Origin: Lytechinus pictus
Lineage: Eukaryota; Echinodermata; Echinoidea; Temnopleuroida; Toxopneustidae
Assembly: GCF_037042905.1 (NCBI RefSeq)
Contig: NW_026974141.1
Span: 1,201,001-1,265,000, forward strand
DNA length: 64,000 nucleotides
Direction: 5' to 3'
In this document: piece by piece, positions 19,276 to 34,200 of the stretch
How the letters are laid out: every line of letters starts with the position of its first letter
Position numbering within the stretch: the stretch's first letter is position 1
Translations under genes and position numbers: made by a program
Notes under the pieces: generated by a model
Databases searched by the model: none
Told to the model about the DNA's origin: nothing
The model's input: only the letters and a program-made list of their open reading frames with translations

Positions 19276-22200
19276 TTCATTTATTTATTTATTTATATTT
19301 ATTTATTTATTTATAAGTCTTTTTTAGTAGAGTGGCTCCATCATTAATTGATATACTGTTGTCCTTGGAGGCCCTACAACAAAAATACAAACATATAACA
19401 AACATGGGTAAAAAAAAGTGTACAATGTAAGTTGAAACGAACAAACTGTAAAGAAAAGAACAACACAAAGGGCCAGTTTATAAATTAAGACTATTATAAC
19501 GCCAAAATAAAAGACTAAATGAGGATTCGGATTGGGCATTTCTTAAAAAAATTACTAGGTAAATTGTTCCAAATGAATGCACCAGCAAAAGAAAAACTTT
19601 GTTTTCATTAAAGTCCAAATGGTAATATATTGGTAACGATCGAATTTCGAAAATCCAGTATATAATCATATGTTGGGGTTTGTTAAAACTAATGTATTAT
19701 TTTGTCTTTCACATGCTCCCCGCAAATAGGACAAGTGTCTAGTGGCATTGACTGGGTGAAGAAATATACATTCCGATTTGTGGATTCGAACAATTACTAC
19801 GAGGAGTCAGTCACTATCACGCCCAAGACTAACGCGACAAACATCAAAATACCTTGTAGAAACACCAACGAACTGTTGGATTTCAATGCAAAATCCTTCA
19901 ATGTATCAGGCTGTGATACTGTCGAAATCTTTGCTTCTGCTGATGTCATTGTTCATGGCAAAGTGTCCAGCAGCAATGGTTTCACTGCAGGGTTTTTAGC
20001 CCTACCAGATGATGATCTGGGTACAGAGTATTTGGTTGATTGCTATACACCTATCAATCAAACGACACAAGTGGCCATATCCGCCATTTCAAATGACACG
20101 ACCATAACTGTTAATTGCACAAGTAACTGCACTTTCAATGGGTCAAGTGTCTCTGGGTCTTTCCAATTGGGAGCTGGGGAATCTGGAATTTTAAAGAGTA
20201 CCGAAAACAACACGGAAATGACTGGAACCTACATTGGATCTAATAAACCAATCTCTGTCATTGTTGGGGCCTTTAATGTTTACATTCCGAGGGATATGGA
20301 TACGGATAAGGGCCATGGCGTCGTTATGGAGCAATTGCTACCGATTTCCGCTTGGGGTCGAACGCACATCGTGCCACCATTCAGAGATACCCCGAACGGT
20401 TGGATCTTACGCATCTCGGCGATAAACTCAAGCACGAACGTATCCTTGACAGATTGTGAGATCACGAGAAATGTAACTAAACGATTGAATAGTAGAGAGT
20501 TTACTGATATTACCGTTGATGGAACTAATCAAAGAATGTGCCTCATAGAAGCCGACCAGTCCATCCAAGTGATGCAATACGTGGCAAGTTCACGCACCTC
20601 GCCGGAAGAGTTTGGGGATCCTAGTATGACGGTAATTCCTGCAGTATCACGTTATCATGGCGACACTTCAGTTAGCAAGGTTAGGAAAAAAGAATTCAAT
20701 TATACCATGGATGTTGTCACAACAAGCAAAGACCCACCGATGATTAACGGCCCTCCGGTTGTTCACATAGGTCAAACGCGGTCCCTCATTATTAATGGGA
20801 CACAGTTCTTCTTGTACACCTTCGAATTACCAATTGGAATATATCAGGTGACTCGTCGGAACCAATCAGATAGAATGTGGGTCAGACTTTACACGCTTCA
20901 CAATTCTCTTGGTGCAGCAATGTTAGGAGATGTAGGAGTCTCAGGTAAGAACACTATCAACTTTTTTCCGTTTCAAGACAGATCAAAATTAATAAGGTTT
21001 AGGGGATTGGAAAGATCGGAATTCCCTGCCTGAGTCAGTTGTAAGTGCAACTAGTTTAAATCAGTTCAAATCCGGACTTGAAAATTTTTGGCACAACCAT
21101 CCTCTGAAGATAAGAAGATCAACGAGGGGCACATAAGCATATTGCTTTACGTCTCAACATCCAAGTAAATCCAAGTAAGATTGGATAACGATGTGCAATA
21201 TGTTGCTATAAAACTAAACTTATATTTACACCATCTTGTATTTCCACTTTGCATTGTTTCATCCAGCGTAGTAGTTTCTAGGTGATGGCGCGGGTAAGGA
21301 ATCAAAATTTTGTTTGTTCGTCATCAAACCGGTCTTCCGTGGTACTCTAAAAATCAAGGATTTGAAATAAATCCAGAACGGCTGTGAATAGTGAACAGCC
21401 AAATATTAGATTTAGTTTCAAACCTTGTAGATTTTAATATGAATCTAAAAGATTTGAATTTAAATCTTTTGGGATTTCAAAGTTAATCCTAAAGATTTAA
21501 AATGCATGCTTTCACTGGGGAGTTTACGCACTGCGAAGCAGGATACTCTTAAGAACAAATAAAAGGTATTGTCAAAATGCCCTTTATGACGAAGAGCAAC
21601 CAAGAAGTCTTTTTCGAAGATTTGTGAATTAAAACTGCAGTTTCGTCCTTGACTCTGGACAGTGTCATAATATTTGCAATTTTTTTCAGCCCCGAAGCTA
21701 AGGACGAAACGGCATTTCCGGTTCACGAATTTTCGACCAAAACGTCCAAGTTGTTCATTGCCATGATTATATGACGGACATTTTAAATTTATTTAATGTA
21801 TTCTTGAAGTTGTTCAGTGTCGCGGACTTTATATCAGTTCATGGGTCTTAGATTCATTGATGATATGGCTTTTATTGTGATATCGGTGTAATTAGAGATC
21901 ACTGCCAACGTTAAACTCATCGCTCTCTTCCCCCCCCCCCCCTCCCCACACACTCTTACACTCGTTCGGCCTCGATATACACACACGTTCCCCCCACCTC
22001 ATTATCTACCATCTGTCCACACCCCTCTCCCCACCACACTCTCTCTCTTTCAAAATTCCAGTCACGATGATACAGGTTGTTCTTTTCTTTCTTTTTTTTT
22101 TCATTTCTCCCTCAGTGAGAAATAACGACAAAATCACTGACATCAAGGGCAAAAATGACGAACTAAAGAAAAAGGTAAGTTTGTGACTCCATAATTTTGA

Positions 22201-25200
22201 TATGCCTTTTTAGCGCAACGTTTTATGTCATATCATGACGTTTACTCAGGGAATCGTTAAGTTGCGCCGATATCTTTATGTGTCCACTCTTGTATAGCAA
22301 TATCCAGGACCTTGGACATGTGGTACATAATTATGCGCATTATACTTACAAATGTATTTTAGAAATATGCCTTGTGTTTATTTATGTTTTGTTTTGATAA
22401 ACGATATGCAATGGACCTGAGCGTGAAAATATTTTCATGTCGTATTATGAAGAGATTCTATCAAATAAAACATAGGATGGCATGGGGTGTATCTTATACC
22501 AGAGCATGGCCCTGGGAGGCGGGGTGCTGAGGTGCTGAAGCACCCCCAAGACTGATCAACTATAGCATCGGACAACAAATATATATTTTTTTATACTCTT
22601 TCGTTTTGTCGTTATTATAGCAAAAGGAATTTGAAACCCGATTTCCACACGATTTCCCCAGTTATGATGCAGCAGCGGAAGCACTCGACACTGTTACGTC
22701 GTATCTCGTTGACAAAGGCGAGCTTGATTCCGTGATCGAAACCGAAGTCGCACTCGAGTTCTTCAAGGGTGTCTTAACCCGGAAACCTTTACTGAACGCT
22801 ACCGTGAATGAGACAAAGTCATTTCTAAATGTAAGCCCCCTTGATGCCAATCTCAGCTCTTATTCTTTTTAACCTGACATGAACAATTATCTATCATTGC
22901 CTGCATTTTACATTTTCAATTTGTATTTCACATTCATTATCATTATTTATATCATTATTGTTGATTATTGTACTATTATTATTATTGTTGTTGTTGTTGT
23001 TGTTACTATTACTATTACCATAATTATTTTTTTTAATTGGTACTGAGTTGATGTAGTTTGTTTTTAATTTGAATGATTTATTTTGAAATGTACTTTGATA
23101 ATTTGTGGAATATGAATATATGAATAAAATAAATAGATAAATATAGATTACATTTAACGTTGATGTCATATTTTTCCCCAAGCTACCCTTTTTTACATAA
23201 CAAAACCAGTTAATCTTGTCGTCGAAATACATATTGTTACTATTAAGGTTGAATAAATTAAAATAGGATTGTTAAAGTGACAACATATTCAACAATAACC
23301 ATCGATCAAATGAAAACCCCGTAATTTATTTTTCATCACTCTTGATTTGTTTTTAAATCATCTTAAACAGGTTGTAATTTACTCAGCTATATTGTTTCTT
23401 TTGTTTTTTTGTGTGTCATTTATAATATTTTCATTCATTCTTTTTTTTTTATAATTTGTATTGTTTTCATTCACACTATTCTTATATTATGAAAAAAATT
23501 GTGAACCATTTTGAGAAGTATAATTTATACTGAACAAGTTAATACTGTTCACATTCGGTGCATATCCAATTTCTTACACTAGATTTAGCAGGCAATTAAC
23601 TATGTCAAAATTTTAGTATCATTCGTACAAATGTAATCTCATTTTCCTAATCCCATCAGAAAACCAGCGAAGCGCTTAATGTTCTGTTTTCCAACAAGAC
23701 CAATGAACATCTTGCCCGCGCATGCGTGGAAAAGGTGAGTGTAATAACTATTACTATAGCACTTCCATACACGATACAATTTGTTTAATTATATCATTAG
23801 TATGCATTTTTATAACGGTGCAGTGTTATCTGATTTAAAAGTATTCGACCAGGACAAATATTACAATATTATCTTAAATATATCTTCCTTCCTCCGTCTG
23901 TACATAATACTTAAAGAACAAGTCCATCCCAACAAAAGGAGAAAAATCTAACAATCAAAACACTGAAAATTTCATCAAAATCGGATGTAAAATAAGAAAG
24001 TTATGACATTTTTAAGATTCGCTTCATTTCATAAAACAGTTATATGCACATCCTGATCGGTATGCAAATTGGCAGACTGATGACATCACCCAATGACTAT
24101 TTATTTTGTATTTTATTATATGAAATATGAAATATTATAATTTTCTCCTCCTTGCCAAGTGAAACAAAGTTTTATTTCTCCCTGAAAATGTAGAATTACC
24201 ATTATTTTAACATTTTATGGTTAAGTTAAGTTGGTCCTTATTGTCAAATCTGTAAAGATTGAAATATTGTATTATTCAAACAATAAAAAAACAAAAAAAA
24301 ATAGTGAGTGATGGACATCATCGACTCTCTCATTTGCATATCGCTGAGTGGTGTATTTGAATGTTTTGTGAAAAATAAGCGAAACTTAAAAATGTCATAA
24401 CTTTTACATTCGATTTCGATGAAATTTGCAGCGTTATGTTAGTTTGATTTTTCTCTATCGATTCAAATCAACAATTTTCTGGGGTGGACTTGACTTTTAA
24501 TGAACTGTATATGATGACGATGATGATGATGATTATGATTTTGATATTGATAAAAAATATTATCAATGATTATAACCATAATATTAGTAATGATATAGTA
24601 ACAGATCAACCATGAAAATCATCAATAAGTTTCTCCTAGGATTATTATTTTAAAGGAAAATTTAATATGATATTCATTATTCAATATTAATATGATTTTT
24701 ATTTGTTTGTATACGACTTTCGTATCTGAACATAAAGTTGATAGCCATCACAGTCTAGGGCACAACAAACAATATTAGGCAAAAATACACAACAAAATTG
24801 TTTGCAAATTTCTTGAATACATACAGCAAGAATACAATCATAGTAAAAATGATAATACTAGTTTATTGTTGTTGATGATGATGATGATGATAAGGTCCTA
24901 AGTTATAATGATAATAATGAAATGTCACATGAGTGTATCGAATAATTATCATTGTTTCTGTTTGCCTTTGTTTATTTTTGTACCCCATAGCTTCATTACA
25001 AAAGTGTCGTTTGAAACAATAATTTTGAACTCGGCTTTAAAGTTGTGGTTTAACTATAATTATGGAGCGCCAATTGATGCACAAATCTCTTTTATTACAC
25101 GTTCAATTTATTAACTCACATGACACTCAAATCATTCACAATTGCTGGAAATGATACATGTCACTGATTAAATATTTTTCTGTATTATGTAAGCAAATGG

Positions 25201-28200
25201 TAACAAAATAGTAAACATACGAAATATGCAATGTGAACTGAAGTTTTGAGTTTTTGTCCCCCCCCCCCCCCATAATTTTGAACACCGAGTTGAACCGTGG
25301 TCTGATTTAAACTTGACTTCAGAATACTGGCCTTAGTTTTGAAATAACAATAACACTTTCCAGAGGGGAGTGACTGAATTATAGCATAACATATACTTGA
25401 ACTATTTCCGCTGGAAGACCTGGGGCCCGTTTCAAAAAGAGTAACAACTGTTGTAACTTTGCCATTATGGCAACTACCTTGGTAACCTTGATTTTTATTG
25501 GCTGCTTAGCTCTGTTGCCATGGTATTTGTCATAATGGCAAAGTTACAACAGTTGTAGCTCTTTATGTAACGGGTCCCAGGAAATGCCCTTGAATAAATA
25601 GTGTCAAATAACCATTTTTCAAGTAACAGTTGCCAATGAAGTGTTTGGTCTTGTCTTAATTAAAACACAAAAGGGAAATTGAAACGGGAATCGAAACTAT
25701 ATGAATCGGTGGGGGTGTCAATTTACAACATTGTTTTATGAGTATGGATGTCGGTTATAATGGGATCATATTTCATAAGATATTGAACTTAAGAATTTGG
25801 ATTATTTCCGCATGTCCCACATAATACTATCTAGCGATTAAATAATTATGGTACATGTATTGCAACTTACGTTAATGATTTACCCCAGTATCTTCATAGA
25901 ATTTCATATGCACTTCATGTAGTTCGACCAATGAAATAGTACTCTCTGTAATACGTGGCTGACCCTCCTGAAAATAAGTGAAAATGACTTGTTTTAACAT
26001 GTTAATACACTGTAAAAACTGTGGTGTTAAAACTGACACCAATTGGTGTTAATAGAGGACCACACCCTGAGGTGTTAAAATAACACCCTAGAGATTGAAC
26101 ATAACACCAAAGAGTGTAAATGTAACAACCATAGGTGTTGTAACAACAACTATAGGTGTAAAACTAACACCACCAATTTAACACCGGTGTAAAATAACTG
26201 GTGTGGTCCTCTATGTACACCGGTTAACACCACAGTTTTTGCTGTGTAGGAATAGGATGCAATATTATCAGGGCCCTTGGAAGGATTTCTTAATAGGGGA
26301 TGCTGGTTTGGAAGAAAAAAATTGATAAACAACAAAAACAGTTTCACTCCCAAACCAGGGGGATTTGGGGCAGGAAAAATTTGACAACACCCCCCCCCCC
26401 AAAAAAAAAGGGGGGGAGGGGGTCTCTAGAAAATGAAGATGAATTTAGTTAAATTACTACTTTTTAGCACACATATTTGACTTCCAGGGGGTATAACACA
26501 CGCCCCATACAATATTTTGGGCGAAGCACCCCTCCTTCACAGTGAAATATAAACCATCCCAACAAGCATCGTGGTATAACAGACTTCAAGCCAGGGGTGG
26601 CACCAAAAGGGGGCACAGCGGCGATACATACCTCTGTATAATTCTTAATGTAGATTTGGGGATAAAACAGAGGGTGAAATATAGACAAAAAAAGAGGAAT
26701 AAAGAAGGAAGATTAACAAATCAAGGTCCTAGTCCTATATTACCATGTAATTCAAATGAATTATGACATCACATGTACATCACCCTGCTCCCTTATCAAA
26801 ACACATCTTCCCCCCCCCCCCCCCCTCTGCACCCAACAATCTCAATGCTATTTAGGCCTATATATATTTTCTACTTTAGAGAAATTTGAGCGCTTCACCT
26901 GAGGAAATCCAGTATGAACTCGAAGGGCTCTTGCACGATGCTTCCGAATTGATCGCTGGTGGCGGACTGTCATCATTTGACGTCTCGCGAGAAAATGCAG
27001 GTAAACGATTCCTCAATCATACCTTCATATGGCACGCCATTTTCCCCAAAATGTCGATAAACTCTGGTAATCGCTCGATAAACGTTGCTTATTATTGTTG
27101 GGCAAAGGGCGCGCCATAGCTTTATACCCGGGTATCTACTTATAATTCGGGATAAGCGTCTTCATTCTAGTTAGTTCGCCATGTGGTAGAATATGTAGAT
27201 GGTCATTGTTATAATATACCTGTCATGTAAGATAAAGGTTAGAGAAAATAAATATATCATGATTCCCTTTTGAATTCAATTAGTCAATGTGATTATGCGA
27301 AAGTTTCTGTTATCCACTGCTTTGATATAAACTCAAATCTCAAATTCACTTGTAACTTGGTACATGGATGTTTTATGTTTGGAATATCTCCAAAGATTGG
27401 CTACCTTTTTAGTTAACCCCGTTTCAAAGTATCGACTGGGTTGCTTTAATACCCCCCTTTGACTCCTTTATTCGCCCCCTCTTAGTACTCTTATTCATAT
27501 TGTCACTGTTTTCATTTGTTTTCTTCAAACTTTAGCAATCGCAATCGCCCCTACAAGCATGACCAGTCGCGGCAATGCTGCAACCGCTGCAGAATGTGGG
27601 GGCGCCCTAAGCATTACTGGATACGGCGCGGAGATACCGTGCGAAGTCTTGAAGGAGATGGGATCCCGCGCTGTATATCAGATGAGGCTGCCTTTCGGGG
27701 CAGACGCACTTGCAAGTTCAAAGTGTTCTGAGAACAGGTGAGAAAATATGGGGTCCTGGATGAAACCACGATACACGCCTTTCTTTATATATCAAATGAT
27801 TGACGAATCGGCAAATCGAGCCGTCCGTCCTTGTGGTCTTGGGGAAATTCTGTTGGACTTGCTTATCTTAAACTCCAGGTTTGCAGCTACATGTACAGTA
27901 GCCTTTCATAAAAAAAAATTGTTATGATAATACGTTTGTAATAACAATCAAAAGTTAACTGACATCCTTCAATCTGAATGGCTGATAGTAAACTTGTTAT
28001 ATAAATTGTCCGGTTGTAATTATAGCAAGTCTTTGTTAAAGAGACCCAGGCCATTAACCTCTGAGCCACGGAAGGATTTTTCGGGAGAAAAGGTGCATGC
28101 CTTAGCATAATCGGTTAATTTTTATTTCTGAGGAGTCAAATATGACTTGGAATGACGTCAACTTGGAGTCAAATCTGTTTTGAGTCAAAGTGACTCCTTT

Positions 28201-31200
28201 TAGATATTTTCGATATTAAATAATTTTCCGCTGATGTCAGACCATTCCGAGTCAAATTAATTTGGAATCCGGGTCACGTTAGGGTTGACTCCCAGCTGGA
28301 ATCCCCGTTCAAAGTTGACTCCGCAGGGATGGCATGATAGACGTCTCGTGGGGGCGTCGTGGTCTAGTGGTTAAGACTCTCGTCTTTCAACCTGAAGGAC
28401 GTGGGTTCAAATCCAAGCCCTGTCGTATTTTCCTTCAGCTAGAAATTTACCCACATTATGCTGCACTCAACCCAGGTGAGGTAAATGGGTACCGGCATGA
28501 AGTAATTCCTCAAAAAGCTGTACGCACCGGAATCGGTAGACTAGCTTAGCCGGGGTAATATAGGAGCGCCTTGAGCACCTAGCAAGGTGGATACGTGCGC
28601 TATACAAATCCTATATTATTTATTTATTATCTATGTTGGGTTAGGAGGTGCTAATGGCCTAAGTTCAATGATGTAAATGAAAATGACTACCAGATTTTTT
28701 TGTAATCTAATGTAGTCTTAAAGCTCTGACCATTAGAATAAACCATGAAGCTCATACATGTACAACAATCTACATAAAAGCAACCTAATGATTATTACTT
28801 TGATAACTCTTTTGACAGGAAAAAGATTGCAACTTCGCTCCTTAGCGTGGGACTCGTATCTAATCAGCCGAAACGGGAATTCAGCAAAAATGTTTCATTA
28901 ACCTTCAACATAAGGCCTTCTGAGGTAAGAAAAAATAAATTTCTTCTGTTTATAAACTGCATTTCTCAATACATTTTAAGCAGATTTTTTCCGTCCAGTA
29001 TGTAGATCAGTGTAAGTGATTAATTAATACGTTCAGCCTTATAGGTAGATAGAAACTACATTGCAATATATCATTAGAAAGCTTGGCTTTTATCGGTTGG
29101 GACATTCCACATTTTTTTATAGAATCGAGAGAGTGAAATAGGCTTTTATTCCGAATCTAGTTTTACCCTAAAAACAATAATCCTCCAAATCGGTTAATAA
29201 ATGTTAATAAATCTGTTAGCCCTCAAGTTTGTGACTAAAATTTTTAGAATATTTGTAATTCTCAATATTTCAGTCCGCAGGCACTCTCATTGTCATATTC
29301 ACTTCGCCACATGTATATCAGTGAAAATGAACGTTGGTCTACGTGTATCTGTTATTGATTATCACAAATATTGATAGTGATTTTATAATCATCTACTATT
29401 CTTTCATTAATTAATTCATCCAATGCAGGATGGACCCAACAATGATACCACGCTATGCTCCTTTTGGGACAATGAGAAAGGGTAAGAAATAATACCATCG
29501 TCGGCAAAGTGAGAGAAAATGAACTTAAGAGTACTTTTTTTATTAAATAAAATGTCTGATTCTGGTCTTCCGATGCAAGATTACTGTCAAGTTTATAATT
29601 ATGTTGAAACGTGATGGAAAATTATGACTTTTTTGTCAAAGGTTTTGAAGCTTTAAAGCGGAAAAATGATAATCATGCGCTACGATTTCGCGAGAATTTC
29701 GGTCCGCCTAGCCCGGGCGAGGCAACCCTCACCCATAGGCTGCAATACAAAATTCAAATTTTGAGGGGATGCCCCCGCCCCAGACCCTGGGACGTCGCCC
29801 ATGATAATGGATTTTCCCTAAGGCTATCAGTATGTTATTAAAGCGGGGACTGGAGGAACGCTCGTTTAATTGAAGAGGGGGGGGGGGGGCACAACACAGA
29901 ATTTCACCCAAAGGGTATAGTGCTTTTGTTGGACGTAAGGCTATATGCCCTATCAATTTTTGAGGAGAAATTATCATTTACATGTATCTATTACATTATG
30001 ATGATATTCAGGAAGCGCAAGCTGACATCACTTCCTAGCTAGTTTATCGCGATCGGTTTTTCAGCTCGCGGTGGATGATAGCATTTCTCCTGCTCTTCAA
30101 GCATGTAAAGAGAAACTATATGATCATGATATTGGACTGGCTACACAAATTATGAGAAAGAACTTTAAATGACTCATTTCAAAACAGTTTTGCTTATTCC
30201 CTACATCAATAGTTTTTGCCCGTCCATGTGTCATCATGAGGATTGATATTTCTTTGACCTAACCTCGACTTTAGAATAAATATTTTTGTTGCTTGATGAC
30301 TTTAAACAGATGCCCACAGTTATCAATACAATTGGCAGTGCACTGACACCAGTATCATAATCAATACTCGCTGGCCGTAATGACAGGCGTATTTTTAAGT
30401 GAATTGTAGTAAGGGGTAAATGTCCCATGCATTGGCGGCGGAAGCAAAAAAATTTAGGGGGTCCACCTGAAATTTAGGGATGGACACAGGTAAAAAATTG
30501 GACAAGCAAAAAAAATGGTTATCAACAGAAATTTTTTGGGGGGCCGTCCCCCATCTCAAATTTAGGGGGACAGCCCCCCCCCCCGCTTCCGCCGCCTATG
30601 GTCCCATGATACGTCTTTCTCCCCTCCGCAATGTTACAATGCTTTTTTTTGGGGGGGTGCATCGTTGACGTTTCGCTGATTTTCGTACTTATTTAATATC
30701 AAACAAACAAGCATTGGGTCCGATAGGGTTATGAAATGTAGAGTCCCTTCATTTCAAGGAGTTGCGCTTCTGGGTTACGATGGCGCCTCTTTTAATTCTA
30801 ACGCAATAACTTCGTCGGTTGATCATCATTAAGCCTTTATTCCGTTTATATCATCTCCTAGTTTGTGCCCTATAGTAAGCCGGCTCCTGTCCGTCGCCGC
30901 CACAATCCCCCCCCCTCCCGCGGGGATGGGGACAGACATAATGGCATATGGGGCAAATTTTCTAAAGACCTGCGAGTAAGCAAAATTTTTGACATTTTAA
31001 ATACCGATTAAATCTAATGTTGTGATTGATGTTGACATAATCAGAAAATAAATATCATAATTCACCTCTTTTCCTTTCCATGTCTTTATTTTTCTCATTT
31101 TGGGGGGTGGAATTCAGTGGTCCATGGCCCCATATGACCCCCATATATATATATATACGCCTAGTAGCGTACCTAGGATTTTCCACAGGGGGGGGGGCAA

Positions 31201-31221
31201 AACCGTCCAAAAAATTTGACA

Positions 31222-31255
<34 letters not shown>

Positions 31256-34200
31256 TTTTCAAGCTCGTCAGGGGGGGGGGCAAAAAAGGTCTTCAAGCTC
31301 GTCAGGGGGGGGGGGCAAAAAAGGTCTTCAGGGGGGCACAGATACGTCCTTTGCATGGGTTGTGACTCGTCAGGGGGGCAGACTGCCCCCCCCCCTGTAG
31401 GTACGCTAGTGTATACGCCAGTGCCCCGTCGCACTCGTCATCAGATCTACTTAGATTCAGTGGCACAAGGCATACGGAAAGCATGAATGAGCCCTTTCCA
31501 ATGCTGAAAGATGTTTTTTTTTTACTTTCAAACAGAGATTGGTCGACATCGGGTTGCACCCTGGATTCCATTGACGTCATCGACGGCGAGACCAAGGTCA
31601 CGTGTCTCTGTAACCACCTGACAAGTTTCGCTGTACTCATAGACGTGACCCCAGGCTCAGCAGAGGTGAATACAAAAAAAAAATGATTAACGTTTTAGTC
31701 AACATAATATACAAAAAAAATCACACGGCACAAGAAGCTATATATTTGTATTGTGACCAACCAAAAGGAATTCTCATTTAAAATCACAAATTGCATCCTC
31801 CAAAACACTTTTTTATCCACACATCCATTCATAACATATCTTATGACATACACATCGATATGTTTGATAAAATTAAAAACAGGAATAGTGAGCAAAGGTT
31901 TTGAGGGTATATTAACTTGTCTTAACCCTAATAAGACTGGGGTGCTGATTCACCCCCCCCCCCTTCCTCAACATTTTAGACCAAAATTGCGACCCCCGGG
32001 TACGGGGTTTCGAAAGTACATGTACGCAACATTTTGTAAGTGCATGCAGACCCAAAATTGCTCAAAAACGTGAATTTGTGTACAAATCCAATGCTAATGA
32101 TTGTTTATCCAAAAATCAGAAATGTATCATTATTTTTTCCTTTAACTGATTAAGATCAAGTAATTTCATCTTGTTTATGCTCAAGATAAAGTCCCCGGCA
32201 ATCTCCATTGAAAAAACACTATAAAACAAAAAACAAAAACAAAGAAATGCATAAGAAATTTAGAAAACAATAAAATACCGAAGATTTTTTTTTTATTTAT
32301 ACGTGCATTTGATCAGATTCATATCAAGAGTCTGTAAACCAAAATTGGCATTAAAGGGGCATTATTCAGTTAATTAGGGCAAACCTTTGATTTTACGCAT
32401 AAATTAGCATAATAAATTAGCAATGAGACTGTTCGCAGAATTTGATCTGATAGTTTTGTAGATTTAGCCATGGGTAAGGCGCTTGCCGATTTTCGTCGCG
32501 ATTGCGTGATTGACAGCCAAGATCATAAGGGGCTGAATCAACCCCCTTCCCCGTCTTCCTAGGCGTCGAAATAGCTCAGTCTATTTAGGGTTAGGGAAGC
32601 AAAATTGTACAGACACTTCCAAGAAATCTGTGATAGAATAATTATTTGATTTATCTCCTGGAGAGTCTAATCGTAACACTTGAAGTGTATCATCACAAAA
32701 TGGGATGGAGTGTCTGGTAACTTTATTTTCCACTGTCTTTCTTTTGGGGGTGATTTAAACACTGAATATTATCTGGTAGCATTTTTCGGGGTTTCATTTT
32801 ACAACATATTCAGAATAGTTCAGACACAGACTTGCAGCTAATTTTTTTTTTTATTTGAATAAATGTTAGCAAATGCCTATTGATTTTTTCATGTAATTAT
32901 ATCTGTGATTCATTTTTTCTAGATTGATCCAAGACATGAACAGATAATGAAGCTTTTGACATGGATCGGATGTGGATTCTCAATCGTGGCTTGTTTTCTG
33001 ACTTGTTTTGGTTACGCCATCCTCAGGTGATTAAGGGTTATATTCCTCCCCCTGTCTCATCAAAACAGATGATGATATGTATAGTAATTAATATTATCAT
33101 ATTGATATTTACTCTTATCGGGTATTGTCATTAATACATGCCTTGTATCTCTGATAGAACAATGGGATATTACGTAAACAATAGAGCAGATGATGTTTAA
33201 GAAAATTTGATCTATTACTACTACTATTACTTATTATCATTATTATTATTATTATTGTTATTATTATTGTTGTTGTTGTTGTCGTTGTTGTTTTAGTTGC
33301 GTTTTTGTGTGTGTCTTATCACTTACTGGCATTATCGTTATTATTGTCAGTAGTGGTGTTAAATTAGAAATAAGTTTTAGAAAGATGATGATAAACATTG
33401 AAAGATGATGACATACATGTTTATCAATAATATTATTGTTACAGCATTTTTTTTTCATTTTCATCATCACTACCAAAACCACCCCATTGGAGGCCATTGA
33501 TGTTTTACATGACTTGCAATGTCGCTATAATTTATCTTTATTATTTGTTCCGCAGACTCCGGAGCGATCTTATTTTAGTTCATGGAAACCTTGCACTGTC
33601 CGTTGGCTTGGCTGAAACAGCTTTCCTTTGCCTTGGTGCTATCCCGGATCCTGATGCTCGACCGGTAAGGATCTAATGAAGATTTCCCTTCTCTCTCTCT
33701 CACACACACACACTAACCCTCCCTCCCGCGCATTTTTTTTTTTTTCTTGCTTTTTTAGCCTTTATTCAGATACTATTACATTTTTCATGTACAAGGGTAA
33801 TAAATCAAATACACAGTATGCAAATTAAAGTGAAGTACACTTATACAGCAATATAACATACGAAATAATATACATCTTGATATAAATTTTTCGAAACAAA
33901 TATTATCATAACCCATAATACCAATAACAAAAACCTCGTAATTTCACATGTATTTACTGTATAATAATACCGTATTGTATGATGAAAAATCAAAAGTACA
34001 GACTTTTTTAAGTGAAGAGGTTATCCCATAATAAAAAAAAAGTACTTATACATGTATATTCATTCCTCCAACTTTTGTAAGACAATACAGAAAAAAAAGT
34101 CTCTATGTTTATTCTTAGAAAGTATACAATAATCTGAATAAAGATTTTGTATATAAAGCACACACGAAAACAAAACAAAACACAACATCAACAAAATAAA

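Larger units (their letters stand above)
24501..26879. other. Intron before exon F (remaining part)
   Basis: Contains GAT/TTG simple repeats (24505-24535, 24860-24890), C runs and the two MITEs listed separately. No exon recognised. Confidence 0.5.

Noticed and set aside
19072-19347. ATG at 19072 with hydrophobic reading as first exon of the receptor
   Set aside because: With the donor at 19132 this frame meets a stop ten codons into exon B; the compatible frame uses the acceptor at 19085.
19702-19729. ORF start at 19702 as the true N-terminus of the IgGFc-type protein
   Set aside because: It begins at a TTG inside the intron, directly before a good AG acceptor at 19728-19729; exon A joins in phase and supplies a signal-peptide end.
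22894-23232. Asn-rich minus-strand ORF
   Set aside because: Caused by an ATT/GTT simple repeat in an intron; no domain seen.
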